Positions 5,970 to 8,970 of a stretch of DNA of 8,970 nucleotides are shown piece by piece; the first letter of the stretch is position 1, and each line of letters opens with the position of its first letter. The DNA is from Acidobacteriaceae bacterium. GTDB taxonomy: Bacteria > Acidobacteriota > Terriglobia > Terriglobales > SbA1. The notes below the pieces were generated by a model. It was given only the letters and a program-made list of their open reading frames with translations, was not told where the DNA came from and did no database searches. The position numbers and the translations under genes are program-made. The DNA lies in assembly GCA_003156615.1 (NCBI GenBank), contig PMHI01000283.1, positions 154-9,123 on the forward strand. The letters are read 5' to 3'.

Positions 5970-8183
5970 ATGCCTCGCTTATTGGACCAAGGCGTCTGGG
6001 TCTTGTTGTTCACGAGTTTCCTCTGGACAGGCCAGTCGGATGCTCAGGGGACCGCCCAAGGTTGCGTTGCTCCCTCAGGGCGGCAATCCTCATCCGCCGT
6101 TCCTGCTCGTTCTATCCCTGGGGCTGCGACTGTCGCTGGCTTCGCCCAGATTCACATTGATGCGTCGCGAGCGCAAAGAGATTGGGCGGTGTATGGCGGT
6201 GACCCCGCGTCGGACCACTACTCTCCTTTGAAACAAATCAATCGCAACAATGTGAAGCGACTGGTGCAAGCCTGGAGTTTTGACGCTGGCGAAACCGGTG
6301 GCTTGCAGACCAGCCCGCTTGTAGTGGACGGTGTTCTGTTTGGAATCAGCCCGACGCAGAAAACATTTGCGCTGGATGCTACCAACGGCAAACTGCTGTG
6401 GCGCTTTGACCCTGGAGTTAAGGGAACGCAGCCCGACCGTGGGCTGGCTTACTGGAGCGATGGAAGGGAGAAACGAATTCTAGTTGGCGTGATGAACTTT
6501 CTCTATGCGCTCGACGCGGTTACCGGAAAACCAGTACGAACTTTTGGCAACAACGGGCGGGTTGATCTTCGCGAAGGCCTTGGCAGATTCCCGGCCGAGG
6601 CTCAATCGGTTTATCTGACCAGTCCGGGCATAATTTATAACGACCTTATTATTGTAGGAGGCCGTGAGCCAGAAACCCTGCCTGGACCTCCGGGCGATGT
6701 TCGCGCCTACGACGTTCATACCGGCAAGATGGCTTGGGCATTCCACACCATTCCGCATCCCGGAGAATTCGGATACGAAACTTGGCCCAAAGATGCCTGG
6801 ACTTACTCCGGAGGAGCCAACAATTGGGCAGGAATGGCGCTGGACGCAAAGCGTGGAATTGTCTATGCCCCCACGGGATCCGCGGCGATGGATTTTTACG
6901 GCGCGAATCGCATTGGAGACGACCTGTTTGCCGACAGCTTGATCGCCCTTGATGCCAGAACCGGCAAGCGGGTTTGGCATTTCCAGGATGTCCGCCATGA
7001 TCTTTGGGACCGTGATTTCCCCGCTCCTCCCGTCCTCCTGACTCTCAAACGCGATGGTAAGGAAATTGATGCAGTGGCACAGACGACTAAGCACGGGTTT
7101 GTATATGTCTTCGATCGCGAGAATGGCACTCCCTTATTTCCGATCGAGTATCACAAATATCCCGCGAGCACGGTTCAAGGGGCGGCAGCAGCGGAAGAGC
7201 AGCCTCTACCAGTAAAGCCTGCACCTTATTCTCGTCAACTGCTCACCGAGGATTTGCTCACAACGCGGACCCCTGAAGCCCATCAATGGGCGTTGGAGAA
7301 ATTTAAAACATTTCGCAGCGAAGGACAGTTTGTTCCTTTTAGCGTGGACAAAGACACCGTAGTATTCCCCGGTTTCGACGGTGGCGGCGAATGGGGAGGG
7401 CCCGCAGGAGATCCGGAAACCGGCATTTTGTATGTCAACGCGAACGATGTGGCATGGACCGGAGCTCTCGCCAAAAATACCGGGCCCGCCGCCAGCGGAC
7501 GCGGCATTTACGGCTCCCAGTGCGCCGCGTGCCACCAGGACAATATGCAAGGTTCCCCGCCCAATTTCCCTTCGCTTGTCGGTGTGGGTGATCGTCTTTC
7601 GTCTCCGCAAATCGCCGGGATCATTCGGCAGGGCAAGGGACGCATGAACGGGTTCCCTAATCTAAGCGACGATGAGTTATACGCCGTGATTGGGTTTCTT
7701 ATCGGCGCTGAAAGCAAAGAGGTCCAGAGTTCCGGGCCGCCACCGCCGGGCATGGATTACCGCTTCACCGGTTATCACAGGTTTCTCGATCCGGAGGGCT
7801 ATCCCGCGGTGGCGCCGCCTTGGGGTACGCTGAACGCCATCAACCTAAACACCGGAGAGTATGTTTGGAAGATTCCTCTCGGTGAGTATCCCGAGTTGGC
7901 CGCGAAGGGGATGAAAAACACGGGAACAGAAAACTACGGAGGGCCCATCGTGACTGCGGGCGGCCTGGTGTTCATCGGCTCGACAAACTTTGACAGGAAG
8001 TTCAGGGCCTTCGATAAGGCGACCGGTGAATTGTTGTGGGAGACGACGTTGCCGTTTGCCGGAAATGCCACTCCGGCAACCTATGAAGTTAACGGGAAAC
8101 AGTTCGTAGTGATCGGCGCGGGTGGCGGCAAAGACCCCAAGTCGCGCCTACGTGGCCTTTGCTCTACCGTAGCAAAGGATTAG
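5970..8183 (+). CDS. PQQ-dependent dehydrogenase with inserted cytochrome c domain (quinoprotein, secreted)
   Basis: The 737-residue product is a periplasmic quinoprotein that should oxidise a sugar or alcohol with pyrroloquinoline quinone and pass electrons to its own heme. The ATG at 5970 starts a signal peptide (VWVLLFTSFLWTGQSDAQ). A TTG at 5919 would extend it but places a charged stretch in front; the ribosome binding site is weak (GGAG at 5947-5950). Residues from the ATG: propeller opening WAVYGGD...YSPL.QINR (72-92); HTIPHPGE and YSGGANNWAGMALD (259-292); HDLWDRD (343-349), which supplies the catalytic Asp in membrane glucose dehydrogenase relatives; TKHGFVYVFDR (373-383) with the matching Lys. 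Cytochrome c CAACH (518-522) and a probable axial Met559 in GRMNGFPNLSDDEL follow, then the closing propeller part with WGTLNAINLNTGE and GGPIVTAGGLVFIGST. The substrate cannot be read from sequence. The last residues are shifted out of the usual frame near 8140. It may be co-transcribed with the TPR gene (77 bases from its ancestral stop). Confidence 0.9.
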   Translation: MPRLLDQGVWVLLFTSFLWTGQSDAQGTAQGCVAPSGRQSSSAVPARSIPGAATVAGFAQIHIDASRAQRDWAVYGGDPASDHYSPLKQINRNNVKRLVQAWSFDAGETGGLQTSPLVVDGVLFGISPTQKTFALDATNGKLLWRFDPGVKGTQPDRGLAYWSDGREKRILVGVMNFLYALDAVTGKPVRTFGNNGRVDLREGLGRFPAEAQSVYLTSPGIIYNDLIIVGGREPETLPGPPGDVRAYDVHTGKMAWAFHTIPHPGEFGYETWPKDAWTYSGGANNWAGMALDAKRGIVYAPTGSAAMDFYGANRIGDDLFADSLIALDARTGKRVWHFQDVRHDLWDRDFPAPPVLLTLKRDGKEIDAVAQTTKHGFVYVFDRENGTPLFPIEYHKYPASTVQGAAAAEEQPLPVKPAPYSRQLLTEDLLTTRTPEAHQWALEKFKTFRSEGQFVPFSVDKDTVVFPGFDGGGEWGGPAGDPETGILYVNANDVAWTGALAKNTGPAASGRGIYGSQCAACHQDNMQGSPPNFPSLVGVGDRLSSPQIAGIIRQGKGRMNGFPNLSDDELYAVIGFLIGAESKEVQSSGPPPPGMDYRFTGYHRFLDPEGYPAVAPPWGTLNAINLNTGEYVWKIPLGEYPELAAKGMKNTGTENYGGPIVTAGGLVFIGSTNFDRKFRAFDKATGELLWETTLPFAGNATPATYEVNGKQFVVIGAGGGKDPKSRLRGLCSTVAKD
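8146..8172 (+). pseudogene. Out-of-frame original C-terminus of the PQQ dehydrogenase
   Basis: In the frame starting at 8146 the sequence reads AYVAFALP followed by TAG (8170-8172). Related dehydrogenases end with a GGGKDPKS...YVAFALP-like strand. The main frame has GGGKDPKSR and then changes to an unrelated LRGLCSTVAKD tail, stopping at 8181-8183. A small deletion near 8140-8146 therefore seems to have replaced the last eight or so residues. The effect on folding may be mild since only the terminal strand is affected. Confidence 0.6.
8156..8178. repeat. 8-bp perfect hairpin at the end of the PQQ dehydrogenase gene
   Basis: CCTTTGCT (8156-8163) and AGCAAAGG (8171-8178) are exact inverted copies around a seven-base loop. 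The stem sits just at the ancestral stop and before the current one. There is no T-run afterwards, so it is not a canonical intrinsic terminator. It might still stabilise the 3' end or be a weak or bidirectional terminator. Confidence 0.35.
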
Positions 8184-8224
8184 CTCGGCGGTCGCATTGC
8201 TAATGGGTCACCCACGAAAGTTCA

Positions 8225-8296
8225 ATCGACAGTCCGATCAAAGTAGCAGTTCTCGGAACGGGTTTTGCCGGGCGTCAGGTTGCTTCATTACTCTGG
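8225..8296 (+). pseudogene. Possible N-terminal scrap of a Rossmann-fold NAD(P)-binding oxidoreductase
   Basis: The frame starting at 8225 reads IDSPIKVAVLGTGFAGRQVA and then SLL. A short lead-in, a hydrophobic first strand and GTGFAG (the GxGxxG dinucleotide-binding loop) are typical of the first 25 residues of Gfo/Idh/MocA-like and related dehydrogenases. There is no ATG in frame; the ATC at 8225 is one base away from a natural-looking start. After about 8300 the frame stays open to 8429, but the residues no longer look like this fold. If real, it is a truncated remnant of a gene downstream of the dehydrogenase. The match is short, so chance is possible. Confidence 0.35.
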
Positions 8297-8438
8297 GTAA
8301 AGTGGGGAGATGCCTTCACTCGCCGTGCCTTTCTTGCTTGTATTCCTTCCCGCACCGCTGGCGATCCACGAACTGGCTGTGAATGTTCGTGTACTCGCAT
8401 TTTAGGAACACTCGATCTAACTTGAATCGCAAACGAAG

Positions 8439-8970
8439 TTGAAGGTGAACGTGGGTATCGATGAACTTGCGAATCGGGAGTCACATTTCGGATCAGAACG
8501 GGCGGCTTTCGGTGCTTGGATCATGGTCGTGATGTGCGCAGTGCTTGTCAGCGTCGTGCAGCTTGGGACCATGGTGTCGCTTCTGGCTGGCAGGGTTCAG
8601 CAACACTCGCGGACCTTTATGCATACAAATACCACGAGACGCGGGTGGCGGGATTTGGTCCGTTCTTTAGCGGCTGTTTGATTTTGGCCTTTCTTCTCGG
8701 TCTGATCCTCATTGTTACAACGCGTTCGGTTCGTCGGCCTCTCGTATCGATGGCTACAGTTCTGATCTGCTCTCTTCTTCTGAGCCGTCATCTTTGGTGG
8801 TTGCGTTACGGGCATTTGCCTTCCAGCTGCGTGTTTCCGGGTACAAGCTAACTTTGGCACGCGCGATCCTACTTCTCCTAATTATCGATGCGGGGATCGT
8901 CTCCAGCGTCCGTTTGCAATGGGAGGCAAATGCCAGCGTCACTTTGCGCAGCAGCTTAAGCAGATGGGGG
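8439..8970 (+). pseudogene. Possible broken polytopic membrane protein, hydrophobic segments in three frames, running off the right edge
   Basis: Three overlapping + strand frames each supply strongly hydrophobic stretches in succession. The frame ending at 8681 has a segment WIMVVMCAVLVSVVQLGTMV. The frame ending at 8851 has FFSGCLILAFLLGLILIVT, a basic RSVRRP turn and VSMATVLICSLLLS. A third frame, open from about 8794 past 8970, has LARAILLLLIIDAGIVSSV. Basic residues flank the segments as expected for membrane topology. No family is recognised. One reading is a single inner-membrane protein with four or more helices broken by two frameshifts. The other is that T-rich sequence gives hydrophobic translations by chance. 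The first frame has only weak start signals (TTG 8439 or GTG 8445). Confidence 0.3.

Noticed and set aside
4565..8172. Programmed frameshifting or stop readthrough as a shared explanation for the receptor, TPR and dehydrogenase lesions
   Set aside because: The lesions differ in kind (lost C, stop substitution, small deletion). I see no shared slippery heptamer with a downstream structure, and two of them lie at the extreme end of the gene. Mutation or sequence error is simpler.
8310..8405. Short + strand frame with a signal-peptide-like start (MPSLAVPFLLVFLPAPLA)
   Set aside because: It has only about 31 codons, and the GGGGAG abuts the ATG with no spacing. There is no conservation evidence, and it overlaps the possible Rossmann remnant frame.

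Overview
The window looks like chromosomal DNA from an acidobacterium of the Terriglobia/Solibacteres type. This is inferred from protein style, not from a marker gene. The clues are an L-rhamnose isomerase of the Pseudomonas stutzeri-like family, a regulator joining an IclR-type DNA-binding domain to a periplasmic-binding-protein-like sugar domain, the barrel end of an Oar-like TonB-dependent receptor, a secreted TPR protein and a secreted PQQ dehydrogenase with a built-in cytochrome c. GC content is moderate. No rRNA, tRNA, CRISPR array, transposase or phage gene was recognised.

Layout. Positions 1-469 hold no gene I can support. From 470 to about 1040 on the + strand lie the decayed remains of a glycoside hydrolase family 3 (GH3) beta-glucosidase-like gene. 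Its N-terminus is clear (470-651) and fainter traces follow. Converging on it from the - strand is an apparently intact L-rhamnose isomerase (1096-2286). A roughly 340-base divergent intergenic region with a 12-bp palindrome separates it from an intact + strand regulator (2626-3942), probably the rhamnose-responsive controller. Positions 3943-4323 contain nothing recognisable. Next come three + strand remnants or genes in series: the last part of a TonB-dependent receptor (4324-4613, frameshifted), a TPR protein (4697-5767, with an in-frame stop that cuts off a coding-like tail reaching 5893) and a PQQ/cytochrome c dehydrogenase (5970-8183, with its last residues frameshifted). After 8184 there is a possible N-terminal scrap of a Rossmann-fold oxidoreductase and a stretch whose hydrophobic segments jump between three frames, possibly a broken membrane protein.

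Function and main message. The intact pair (rhaI and its divergent regulator) fits uptake and catabolism of plant- or microbe-derived rhamnose. The GH3 enzyme and TonB receptor would once have fitted polysaccharide breakdown and glycan import. The dehydrogenase would oxidise sugars or alcohols in the periplasm and pass electrons to its own heme. The striking feature is the contrast: the rhamnose pair is clean, whereas nearly every other recognisable reading frame carries a small indel or stop close to an otherwise canonical terminus. Either this is real gene decay in an accessory region or the sequence contains errors. The multiple lesions and lost blocks in the GH3 remnant favour real decay there. 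The single-base lesions elsewhere could be either.
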